A stretch of DNA of 64,000 nt from Leptospira meyeri (lineage in GTDB: Bacteria; Spirochaetota; Leptospiria; Leptospirales; Leptospiraceae): NCBI RefSeq assembly GCF_004368965.1, contig NZ_SORO01000001.1, positions 620,001 through 684,000 of the forward strand, in the 5' to 3' direction. The notes beneath the pieces are model-generated. The model saw nothing but the letters and a program-made list of their open reading frames with translations, was not told the origin of the DNA and did no database searches. Shown here in pieces: positions 57,147 to 64,000 of the stretch (position 1 is the stretch's first letter; the number at the start of each line of letters is the position of its first letter). Made by a program: the position numbers and the translations under genes.

Positions 57147-58430
57147 CTAACTATCCGTATACTTAATCTTAGCATGCAGTTCTTCCTCTAAAGCACATTT
57201 CGGATAAGTTCCTACGTCGAGCGAAGTCCCAATATGACCAAAAGGGTCCTGTGGTGAAATGATTCTTAAGTCCCAACCATTCACAATCCAAGGGCATTGG
57301 TAATTTTTGTCTCGGCATAAAATTTGTGCTGCCTTTGGTTTGGGATAGGCCCAGGCCGAAGTTTGGAACTTACATTTGTTTTCGATTTCTGCAATGGTAC
57401 GAATGCGTTTGATTGCTTGGTCAAATTCTTTGAATCGATCGATCATTGGATCCGCAAGATCCTTTCGGAAAAGTCCCTTCTCTGCATTGTAGGTAAACAT
57501 CACGAGAAGTTTTTCCGACACATGTTCCTTATCAGAAGTAACCTTTAAATTCTCCATGATATAACGAGCAATTTTCAATGCATCCAGCGTGACTTCGGCA
57601 GTGTCATCAGCATACTCACCGGCCTCCTCTTCATCGTCGCTGGCATCATCTTCCATCCCACTACCAGCCAATAAATCTTGATTCAATTGGTGTTTGCGAA
57701 GGTCATCTATGTTTACTGTGGCAGGAACCACTCCTGGAATTTCAAATCCATTGGAACCATGGTTGTTGATCGCACTGATCACTTCTTCTGGTAGGTTAAG
57801 TTTTCTAGCAATTTCCAGTGAAAGATTTACCGCAGAAGTTAAAGAAGAACCAAAAAAACTTTGTTTATACAAACCTTCCTTCGATACTGCAATGTCAGCG
57901 CAAAGGCCAGCTAAGAAGCTGAACCGGTTGACCATCTTAAATCCATATTGTTTTTGGATGACCGAACCTAAACTCAAAAGACCAAAGTCAGCAAGATGAT
58001 TAAAAAACTCTTTGTGATTGAGGAGGACACGAAAAAAAGATAAAGCCAGTGACTTGGAATAAAATGAATTTTGTATGATCCCCTTGAGACTTGCCATTCG
58101 TTCTGCATTCTGCTCATAAAGGTGAAAAATAAACTCGTTGGACCTGTCTTCAATTCGACTTAAGATTGCTTTCGAAAGGACCATTCGAAGCATCCGCATC
58201 AAGTCTTTGGACATTGCTAACTTAAAGGAAGGAATGTAGTTTCCCTCCATACCTTCTAGTTTCTTTAAAACGTTTTCCTTGATCGCCACTTTTTCTTTGA
58301 TCAGAATACTACCGTTTTTGTCGACGACTGGTTCACTAAGAGATACAGAACCTAACAAATCATAATCAACAGCAAAATTTTTAAATTCATTGAATTCTAA
58401 GAATTCAATTCCCGCATTCGTAATTTTCAT
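57147..58430 (-). CDS. Protein with degenerate HD-type domain, unknown function
   Basis: A 427-residue cytoplasmic protein. Residues of about 135-240 follow the outline of an HD-GYP/HDOD helical bundle: FFNHLADFGLLSLGSVIQKQYG, FLAGLCADIAVSKEG (where an active enzyme has LLHDIG) and EEVISAINNHGSNG. The His-Asp metal ligands are mostly replaced, so it is probably not a phosphodiesterase. An acidic segment (about 260-280) and a Cys-containing C-terminal part (CRDKNYQCPW) follow. It may be a signalling scaffold; no family name is certain. Confidence 0.65.
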   Translation of the reverse strand: MKITNAGIEFLEFNEFKNFAVDYDLLGSVSLSEPVVDKNGSILIKEKVAIKENVLKKLEGMEGNYIPSFKLAMSKDLMRMLRMVLSKAILSRIEDRSNEFIFHLYEQNAERMASLKGIIQNSFYSKSLALSFFRVLLNHKEFFNHLADFGLLSLGSVIQKQYGFKMVNRFSFLAGLCADIAVSKEGLYKQSFFGSSLTSAVNLSLEIARKLNLPEEVISAINNHGSNGFEIPGVVPATVNIDDLRKHQLNQDLLAGSGMEDDASDDEEEAGEYADDTAEVTLDALKIARYIMENLKVTSDKEHVSEKLLVMFTYNAEKGLFRKDLADPMIDRFKEFDQAIKRIRTIAEIENKCKFQTSAWAYPKPKAAQILCRDKNYQCPWIVNGWDLRIISPQDPFGHIGTSLDVGTYPKCALEEELHAKIKYTDS

Positions 58431-58535
58431 AAATGTCCTAAGGAAACTGTCTTCTACGATCCTTCTGAGAGCAAGATTTTTGCTTTCCTTCTGCGTCTAA
58501 ATAGTGTAGTTTTTTAGTCGTTTTGGAGGTTCTCG

Positions 58536-59522
58536 TTGGTTTCTTCTATCCCAAAAGACTCACAATCAGTGAGCGAGTTGAAAGAGTTCTACAGACAAAT
58601 GGTACTTATACGAAAGTTTGAGGAAGCCGCTGCCAAAGCCTATAGTGTAGGAAAGATTGGCGGTTTTTTACATTTGTACATCGGCCAAGAGGCTGTGGGT
58701 GTTGGTTCCATTGCGGCCCTTACACCGAATGACTATATTGTTTCCACATATAGAGACCACGGCCATGCATTGGCAAGGGGACTAAGTCCCAAACCTCTGA
58801 TGGCAGAGTTATTTGGAAAAGGAACGGGTATATCAAAAGGTAACGGCGGTTCGATGCACTTTTTCGATCGTAACGCTCATTTTATGGGTGGGCATGGAAT
58901 TGTGGGTGGCCATATCTCTCTTGCCGCTGGGATTGCTTTTGCTTCCAAATTTAAAAAAGAAGATTCGGTTACCATTTGTTTTTTCGGAGAAGGTGCTGCC
59001 AATATTGGTTCCTTTCATGAAGGTTTAAACCTTGCTGCCATTTGGAAACTCCCGGTTGTGTTTATTTGCGAAAACAACCATTATGCGATGGGAACCCCCG
59101 AATACCGTGCTCTTGCAGTCAAAGATGTTTCCGTGAGAGCTTATGCTTATGACATGGCTCGGGATCATATCGAAGGGGATGAAGTGAGAAAGGTAAGAGA
59201 CCATGTCCAAGTGGCTGTAGAACGAGCAAGGCGCGGTGAAGGACCAACTCTTATCGAAGTTTCTACATATCGTTTTCGAGGGCATTCGATGTCCGACCCT
59301 GCCAAATACAGAACCAAAGAAGAATTGGATGCTTATAAAAAGAAAGACCCTCTCATGCGTGCAAGACATGAACTAGAATTAGGTGGGATCAAAACAGAAG
59401 AATTAGATAAAATGGATTTAGACATCCAAACACAAATTGATGAAGCTTATCAGTATGCAGAGACTTCACCAGAACCTCCCCTTTCCCAATTACACAAGTA
59501 TGTGTATGCCGAGGATAAATAA
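58536..59522 (+). CDS. pdhA: Pyruvate dehydrogenase E1 component, alpha subunit
   Basis: A 328-residue thiamine-diphosphate enzyme subunit. The start is TTG at 58536, six bases from a perfect GGAGG site. Motifs are FYRQMVLIRKFEEAAAKAY, the TPP-binding FFGEGAANIGSFHEGLN (GEG for the usual GDG) and RFRGHSMSDPAKYR with the phosphorylation-loop-like region. Together with E1 beta it decarboxylates pyruvate. Beta and E2 genes follow directly; no E3 gene is seen. Confidence 0.94.
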   Translation: MVSSIPKDSQSVSELKEFYRQMVLIRKFEEAAAKAYSVGKIGGFLHLYIGQEAVGVGSIAALTPNDYIVSTYRDHGHALARGLSPKPLMAELFGKGTGISKGNGGSMHFFDRNAHFMGGHGIVGGHISLAAGIAFASKFKKEDSVTICFFGEGAANIGSFHEGLNLAAIWKLPVVFICENNHYAMGTPEYRALAVKDVSVRAYAYDMARDHIEGDEVRKVRDHVQVAVERARRGEGPTLIEVSTYRFRGHSMSDPAKYRTKEELDAYKKKDPLMRARHELELGGIKTEELDKMDLDIQTQIDEAYQYAETSPEPPLSQLHKYVYAEDK

Positions 59523-60497
59523 ATGGCCATCCTAACATATAGAGAAGCACTCAACCGAGCCATGGTGGAAGAGATGGAAAAAGATCCATTGATTTACCTG
59601 ATGGGAGAAGAAGTTGGACATTACCAAGGAGCTTATAAAGTTTCCCAAGGAATGCTTGATAAGTTCGGAGAGGAACGTGTGATCGACACCCCTATTTCCG
59701 AAAATGGATTTGCCGGGATTGGAGTGGGTTCGGCAATGGTCGGCCTACGTCCCATCATTGAGTTTATGACTTGGAACTTTTCTCTTGTAGCCATTGACCA
59801 AATCATCAATTCAGCAGCTAAGATGAATTATATGAGTGGGGGACAATTTCCCATGCCGATTGTTTTTCGTGGTGCCGGTGGTGCGGGAGGAAGGCTCGGT
59901 GCCCAACACTCGCAAGCATTTGAATCGTGGTATGCACATTGTCCTGGACTTAAAGTCGTTTGTCCTGCCACACCGAAGGATGCCTATGGCCTGCTCAAGT
60001 CATCCATCAGAGACAATAACCCCACAATTTTTATCGAATCGGAAGTGTTATACGGTTCCAAAGGAGAAGTCCCGGAACAAGAATACACAATTCCTTTAGG
60101 TCTTGGTGAAATCAAAAGAAAAGGAACAGACATCACACTTGTGACTTGGTCAAGAGCCCTTGGTTTTGCAGAAGAAGCCGCAGCCATCTTAGAAAAAGAA
60201 GGAATCTCTGTGGAGATTGTGGACCTACGCAGTTTACGCCCGTTAGATGAAAATCTCATCTACGAATCGGTCAAAAAAACAAACCGCGCTGTGGTTGTGG
60301 AAGAAGGATGGCCAGTCGCCGGATTTGGAGCCCAGATTGCTTACCTCATCCAAAAAAATGCATTTGCTTACCTTGACCATCCAGTAGAACGAGTCACACA
60401 AATGGATGTACCCATGCCTTACGCTGCCAACTTAGAACGAATGAGTTTGCCCAATGCAACAAGAGTTGCCGATACCATCCGAGAGATGTTACAGTAG
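59523..60497 (+). CDS. pdhB: Pyruvate dehydrogenase E1 component, beta subunit
   Basis: A 324-residue transketolase-like partner of E1 alpha. Its blocks are LTYREALNRAMVEEMEKDP, MGEEVGHYQGAYKVSQG, DTPISENGFAGIGVGSAM and the C-terminal EIVDLRSLRPLDENLI. The ATG directly follows the pdhA stop with no spacer, so the two subunits are made in equal amounts. It lies 11 bp before the E2 gene. Confidence 0.95.
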   Translation: MAILTYREALNRAMVEEMEKDPLIYLMGEEVGHYQGAYKVSQGMLDKFGEERVIDTPISENGFAGIGVGSAMVGLRPIIEFMTWNFSLVAIDQIINSAAKMNYMSGGQFPMPIVFRGAGGAGGRLGAQHSQAFESWYAHCPGLKVVCPATPKDAYGLLKSSIRDNNPTIFIESEVLYGSKGEVPEQEYTIPLGLGEIKRKGTDITLVTWSRALGFAEEAAAILEKEGISVEIVDLRSLRPLDENLIYESVKKTNRAVVVEEGWPVAGFGAQIAYLIQKNAFAYLDHPVERVTQMDVPMPYAANLERMSLPNATRVADTIREMLQ

Positions 60498-60508
60498 GAG
60501 AACAAACA

Positions 60509-61858
60509 ATGGCAAAAATTCAAGAAATGACCCAACTTTCTCCTACGATGGAAGAAGGTACCATTGTGAAATGGTTGAAAAAAGAAGGAGATTCTGTTTC
60601 TCCCGGTGACATCATTGCTGAAGTAGAAACAGACAAAGCGGTGATGGAAATGGAAGCCTTTGAAACAGGAGTGATTTTGAAAATCCTACATACCGAAGGC
60701 GCCAAACTCAAAGTAGGTGAAGCCTTGGCTGTGATAGGAAAACCCGGCGAAGATGTATCAACTCTCCTCGCAGGAATTCCACAAAAAAGTGCATCGGCAC
60801 CAAGCCCATCCACACAAGCAGTGGCTTCGAAGGAAAATCTAAATCTAACGCCTACCGCTGCCAAGGTAGAACCGGTTGCCGTAGGATCTCCAACAAAAGA
60901 GAGCCCTTCCACAAGCGTGCTACCCCAAACACAAACTCCTAAAGAAAATGGAACTAGTGTGGGAGTTTCTCCAAACCGAGGAGGACTCCGTGTCCTTGCT
61001 TCTCCTTTGGCTAAGTCCATTGCCATTGAAAACGGAATCGATTTACACACTGTCATTGGAACAGGACCCGAAGGTCGGATCACCAAAAATGATGTACTGG
61101 ATACATTAAACAAAGGTAAGAGTTCCCGGTCATCCTCGGTCGGACCTTCTCGTGCCGATGAAGTGGTCACCTTAAACGGAATGCGTAAAACCATTGCCAA
61201 ACGTTTGACCGAATCCAAACAAAATCTCCCCCACTTCTATTTGAATGTGGATGTGAATGCAAAAGCAATGGAATCCTTTCGTTTAGAACTCTCGGAATTC
61301 CAAAAACATTTGGACCAAGAATTACAAGTGAAGGTCAGCCTAAACGATATCATAGTGAAAGCCACTGCCACTGCCCTAAAGCTTCATCCTAAAGTAAACG
61401 CCAGTTTCCAAGGGGACTCTATTTTACAATTTGGTCGAGTGGATGTAGGGATTGCCGTTTCTTTGGATGGAGGATTATTAACACCTGTTATCCGTAATGC
61501 AGATGGGAAATCCATTTTAGAAATTTCTCGTGAGGTAAAGGAACTAGCCAAACGAGCTCGCGAACGAAAACTGAAACCCGAAGAATTTTCCAATGGGACC
61601 TTTACCATTTCCAATTTGGGAATGTATGGGATCAGTCGGTTCACAGCCATCATCAATGAACCAGAAAGTGGAATCCTAGCAGTTGGATCTGTGGAAGACA
61701 AACCGGTTGTGGAAAACGGGGCCGTGGTAGCAGGCCGGGTTTTGTCTCTGACCCTTTCTTGCGACCACCGAGTGATCGATGGTGCCGTCGGGGCCGAATT
61801 CCTAAGAACCCTAAAAAGTCTTTTAGAACAGCCAAACCTTTTGGCGGCTGTGATTTGA
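60509..61858 (+). CDS. pdhC: Dihydrolipoamide acetyltransferase (pyruvate dehydrogenase E2)
   Basis: A 449-residue E2. One lipoyl domain (1-80) has Lys43 in VETDKAVMEMEAFE. After a Pro/Ser/Thr-rich linker comes a peripheral-subunit-binding domain (about 165-205; VLASPLAKSIAIENGIDL). The catalytic domain ends with the active-site CDHRVIDGAVGAEFL (His420, Asp424). An AGGAGA site precedes the ATG. It would transfer the acetyl group to CoA; the E3 subunit must come from elsewhere. Confidence 0.95.
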   Translation: MAKIQEMTQLSPTMEEGTIVKWLKKEGDSVSPGDIIAEVETDKAVMEMEAFETGVILKILHTEGAKLKVGEALAVIGKPGEDVSTLLAGIPQKSASAPSPSTQAVASKENLNLTPTAAKVEPVAVGSPTKESPSTSVLPQTQTPKENGTSVGVSPNRGGLRVLASPLAKSIAIENGIDLHTVIGTGPEGRITKNDVLDTLNKGKSSRSSSVGPSRADEVVTLNGMRKTIAKRLTESKQNLPHFYLNVDVNAKAMESFRLELSEFQKHLDQELQVKVSLNDIIVKATATALKLHPKVNASFQGDSILQFGRVDVGIAVSLDGGLLTPVIRNADGKSILEISREVKELAKRARERKLKPEEFSNGTFTISNLGMYGISRFTAIINEPESGILAVGSVEDKPVVENGAVVAGRVLSLTLSCDHRVIDGAVGAEFLRTLKSLLEQPNLLAAVI

Positions 61859-61881
61859 TTCTTTAGTAGGTGAGGTGAGTT

Positions 61882-62091
61882 TTAAGCAGCGAAAAAATCG
61901 GCACTTTGGATGTCAGCGACGGGAATGCGCACAACACCACTCGCTAAATTCCCGATCACTACATCGTCCATCATTTGGCGGTTTTTATCGAGTTCAATGC
62001 TTTGTCCGTCTTTGAGGTGAAGAACGATATCGATTCCTCGGTAGTGGATGTATCTTTCGAGTGTACTTTTAAATTTGTGAGCTTTGTCCAT
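61882..62091 (-). CDS. Small protein, possible Sm/SH3-like beta-barrel
   Basis: A 69-residue protein: a short N-terminal helix (MDKAHKFKSTLERYIHYRG) followed by beta strands with turns (IDIVLHLKDGQSIELDKNR; GVVRIPVADIQSADFF). The pattern of a helix then strand-turn-strand with DG and a closing IPVADI resembles Hfq/Sm-like small barrels, but the sequence match is too weak to claim. It lies alone between E2 and fliG on the opposite strand. Confidence 0.65.
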   Translation of the reverse strand: MDKAHKFKSTLERYIHYRGIDIVLHLKDGQSIELDKNRQMMDDVVIGNLASGVVRIPVADIQSADFFAA

Positions 62092-62220
62092 CTGGTTTTG
62101 TTTCCCTTATCTTTGTAACTTACAAAGGGTATCGTACGAATTTATGAGACCTTTAGAAAATTTTGTCTCATTACGTAAGTTTTTTTTGACAGTATCAGGA
62201 AACCGGGAGAATTATGTCAC

Positions 62221-63240
62221 ATGAAGCCTGAGAACAGTACATCCGCCACACCTGGCGTACGGAAAGCCGCCCTCCTCCTTTTATCCCTTGGCAAAGAAAG
62301 AGCTGCCGATGTTCTGAAACACCTAGACGACTCCATGCTCGAAGCTGTGATTTTGGAAATGTCAAAAATAAGATCCATTTCCAAAGAAGAAAGAGAAGTC
62401 ATCTTAAAAGAATTTCATAATACCATTGAAGATTTGAACGAAACCACATCTGGTGGCCTCTCCACTGCCAAATCGCTTTTGGAACATACCGTGGGTGCAG
62501 AAAAAGCCAATGTGATCCTAAAGAAGATCCACAAAGAAGAAACCAAAAACGATTTTGAATTTCTAAACCAAGTGGAACCAGGTGTTTTGCAAGGGATGCT
62601 CGGAACCGAATCTCCTCAAATCATTGCGGTCACCCTCTCCCATCTGGATCCCAAAAAGGCCGCTGATGTTTTGAAACTTTTTCCCAAACCAGAACAGGCA
62701 AAAATTGCCGTAAGACTTGCCACCACATCCAAAACCCATCCTGATGTGATCCAAAACATTGCACGAATTTTAAAGAAACGATACGAAGAAAGAGACAAAC
62801 AAGAATATTCAGAAGCTGGCGGTGCCCATGTTCTTGCGAACATTTTGAACTTTATGGAAAAAGGTGCTGAAGAAACCATTCTTTCGGAACTAGAAGAATC
62901 TTCTCCAGATGTTGCCGACCAAGTCCGTGAAAAACTCTATACCTTTGAAGACATCCTTTCTCTCGATAACAAAGAAATGCGAATTCTCATCAATCGTTTG
63001 GCTGATGATACGGCGATCTCACTTGCCATCCGTGGTGCAGGAGATGAAATCAGGAAAAAATTCCTAAACAATATGAGCCAAAATAGGTCAGAAGATATTT
63101 TAGATGCTTTGGATATGAAACCGCGAGTCACCTTACGAGAAATAAACGAAGCGAGAAGTAAGATTGTACAAGTGGCAAGAGTATTAGAAGAAGAAAATCA
63201 GATTCTATTTAAGAAAGAAAAAGAAGAATATATTGAGTGA
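62221..63240 (+). CDS. fliG: Flagellar motor switch protein FliG
   Basis: A 339-residue C-ring protein. The N-terminal domain begins VRKAALLLLSLGKERAADVLKHL, the middle ARM domain has LSHLDPKKAADVLKLFP (EHPQ-region equivalent), and the C-terminal torque domain has TFEDILSLDNKEMRIL and SIAIRGAGDEIRKKF-like blocks with the charged residues that meet the stator. The ATG at 62221 is about 10 bases from GGGAGA; an ATG at 62214 opens only a five-codon peptide in another frame. It stands apart from fliM and fliN; spirochaetes often have more than one fliG. Confidence 0.95.
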   Translation: MKPENSTSATPGVRKAALLLLSLGKERAADVLKHLDDSMLEAVILEMSKIRSISKEEREVILKEFHNTIEDLNETTSGGLSTAKSLLEHTVGAEKANVILKKIHKEETKNDFEFLNQVEPGVLQGMLGTESPQIIAVTLSHLDPKKAADVLKLFPKPEQAKIAVRLATTSKTHPDVIQNIARILKKRYEERDKQEYSEAGGAHVLANILNFMEKGAEETILSELEESSPDVADQVREKLYTFEDILSLDNKEMRILINRLADDTAISLAIRGAGDEIRKKFLNNMSQNRSEDILDALDMKPRVTLREINEARSKIVQVARVLEEENQILFKKEKEEYIE

Positions 63241-63253
63241 AGGGAAAAACCGA

Positions 63254-63330
<77 letters not shown>

Positions 63331-63433
63331 ATCGGAATAAAAACCAAACTATAGAATCGACTCCGAGAGTCAACACAGTTTTCATTTGTTTTCTTGCCTT
63401 TCGTTAGAATTTTTAGAATCTGGCATTGGTTCT

Positions 63434-64000
63434 ATGCAAATCGAAGAAAAAAAAGCCAAAGACCTTTTCCAGGATCGTATCTTTACCCTTTCCAATTTTT
63501 TATCTGTGTTTCGGGTGTTGTTACTCCCTTTTTTTTTCCAAAGTACATATGCCTATGCACATGATCCGGCTAACTTAAGTGCATTTTCTGCATCAATCTT
63601 TTATGCACTTGCCGCAGTTATCAGTGATTACCTCGATGGACTCTTTGCTCGTCTCCTCCATCAAGAAACGACTCTAGGTAGATACTTAGATCCAGTTTGT
63701 GATAAACTTGTAACCCTCGGTGGACTGTTTGTGGTGACCATTCATTTTGATTTTCCCAGTTGGATTCTCATTGTATATTTTATCAGAGAGATCCTCGGAG
63801 TATGGCTTGGTGGGTATTTGTATTTAAAACGAGGTTTGCAAGGCCGGCCTAACTGGTGGGGAAAATTTGGTGTAGGTATTGTGGCCGTTTCTGTGATTTG
63901 GTATATGTCGTTACCTTACTTTTTAAAATTTGGTGCTCCTTATTCTTTTTTACTCCATCCTGTGATCTCGGCTTATGTTTTACTCTTTGTACTCAGCGCA
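63434..64000 (+). CDS. CDP-alcohol phosphatidyltransferase (PgsA-like), partial at window end
   Basis: An open frame of 189 codons that runs off the window. It begins MQIEEKKAKDLFQDRIFTL at 63434. The CDP-alcohol phosphotransferase motif D..DG..AR........G...D...D is intact in DYLDGLFARLLHQETTLGRY followed by LDPVCDK. Several membrane helices follow. The start SNFLSVFRVLLLP resembles PgsA (phosphatidylglycerophosphate synthase), but phosphatidylserine or other synthases share the motif. No ribosome site is obvious. It is an inner-membrane phospholipid synthesis enzyme. Confidence 0.85.
   Translation, partial: MQIEEKKAKDLFQDRIFTLSNFLSVFRVLLLPFFFQSTYAYAHDPANLSAFSASIFYALAAVISDYLDGLFARLLHQETTLGRYLDPVCDKLVTLGGLFVVTIHFDFPSWILIVYFIREILGVWLGGYLYLKRGLQGRPNWWGKFGVGIVAVSVIWYMSLPYFLKFGAPYSFLLHPVISAYVLLFVLSA

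Noticed and set aside
60520..61218. 232-codon minus-strand open frame inside the E2 gene
   Set aside because: No ribosome site or recognisable domain; it mirrors the biased codon use of E2 on the opposite strand.
62214..62231. Five-codon open frame (ATG at 62214) overlapping the fliG start
   Set aside because: It sits close to the GGGAGA site, but with no evidence of translation it is more likely chance than a regulatory leader peptide.

Overview
The window looks like chromosomal DNA of a spirochaete of the genus Leptospira, probably a saprophytic (L. biflexa / L. meyeri-like) lineage. The reasons are: endoflagellar genes (fliM, fliN, fliG, flaB and a probable FcpB-type filament protein) scattered among housekeeping operons; relaxed spirochaetal lipoboxes; frequent TTG starts; an adjacent metY-metX pair of the kind described for direct sulfhydrylation in L. 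meyeri; and a moderately AT-rich, densely packed sequence. The genus is inferred from gene content; no database was searched. No insertion sequence, prophage or CRISPR array was seen.

Layout. 1-4.6 kb: a tightly overlapping minus-strand operon runs haem-binding protein, argH, cyclophilin, two unknown proteins, fliM. 4.7-7.1 kb: NfeD and two tandem SPFH (stomatin-like) genes. 7.1-8.8 kb: RNHCP protein, GNAT acetyltransferase and fliN, with a structured intergenic repeat. 8.8-12.3 kb: AAA+ ATPase, an FcpB candidate preceded by a sigma28-like promoter, a zinc-ribbon protein and rsmE. 12.3-17.1 kb: outer-membrane-type protein, then metY-metX-metW. 17.1-21.0 kb: a DUF1566 lipoprotein, a second copy of the intergenic repeat, ilvA and flaB.

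21.3-32.9 kb: ispH, then a continuous plus-strand signalling cluster of histidine kinase, receiver-ATPase protein, CheY, STAS protein, CheA, chemoreceptor, CheW, CheD and CheB. As given, cheA is split by a frameshift at a run of nine C residues; this is the most notable observation in the window. 32.9-40.8 kb: acyl-CoA carboxylase alpha and beta subunits lie downstream of a partner-switching module (STAS antagonist plus a GAF/PP2C phosphatase fused to an anti-sigma-type kinase domain).

40.8-50.3 kb: tRNA-Ala, def, an RND transporter, a polysaccharide deacetylase-like protein, tyrS, glpD and a lipoprotein. 50.4-54.7 kb: a macromolecular-synthesis operon, rpsU-yqeY-dnaG-rpoD. 54.8-58.4 kb: an unknown protein, fbp, a small lipoprotein and a degenerate HD-domain protein. 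58.5-61.9 kb: pyruvate dehydrogenase E1alpha, E1beta and E2. 61.9-64 kb: a small conserved-looking protein, fliG, tRNA-Asp and the start of a CDP-alcohol phosphatidyltransferase gene.

The recurring theme is motility and signalling. All three switch proteins (FliM, FliN, FliG), a filament core flagellin, a probable coiling protein and a near-complete chemosensory set (no CheR seen) lie within 64 kb, mixed with amino-acid, central-carbon and information-processing genes.
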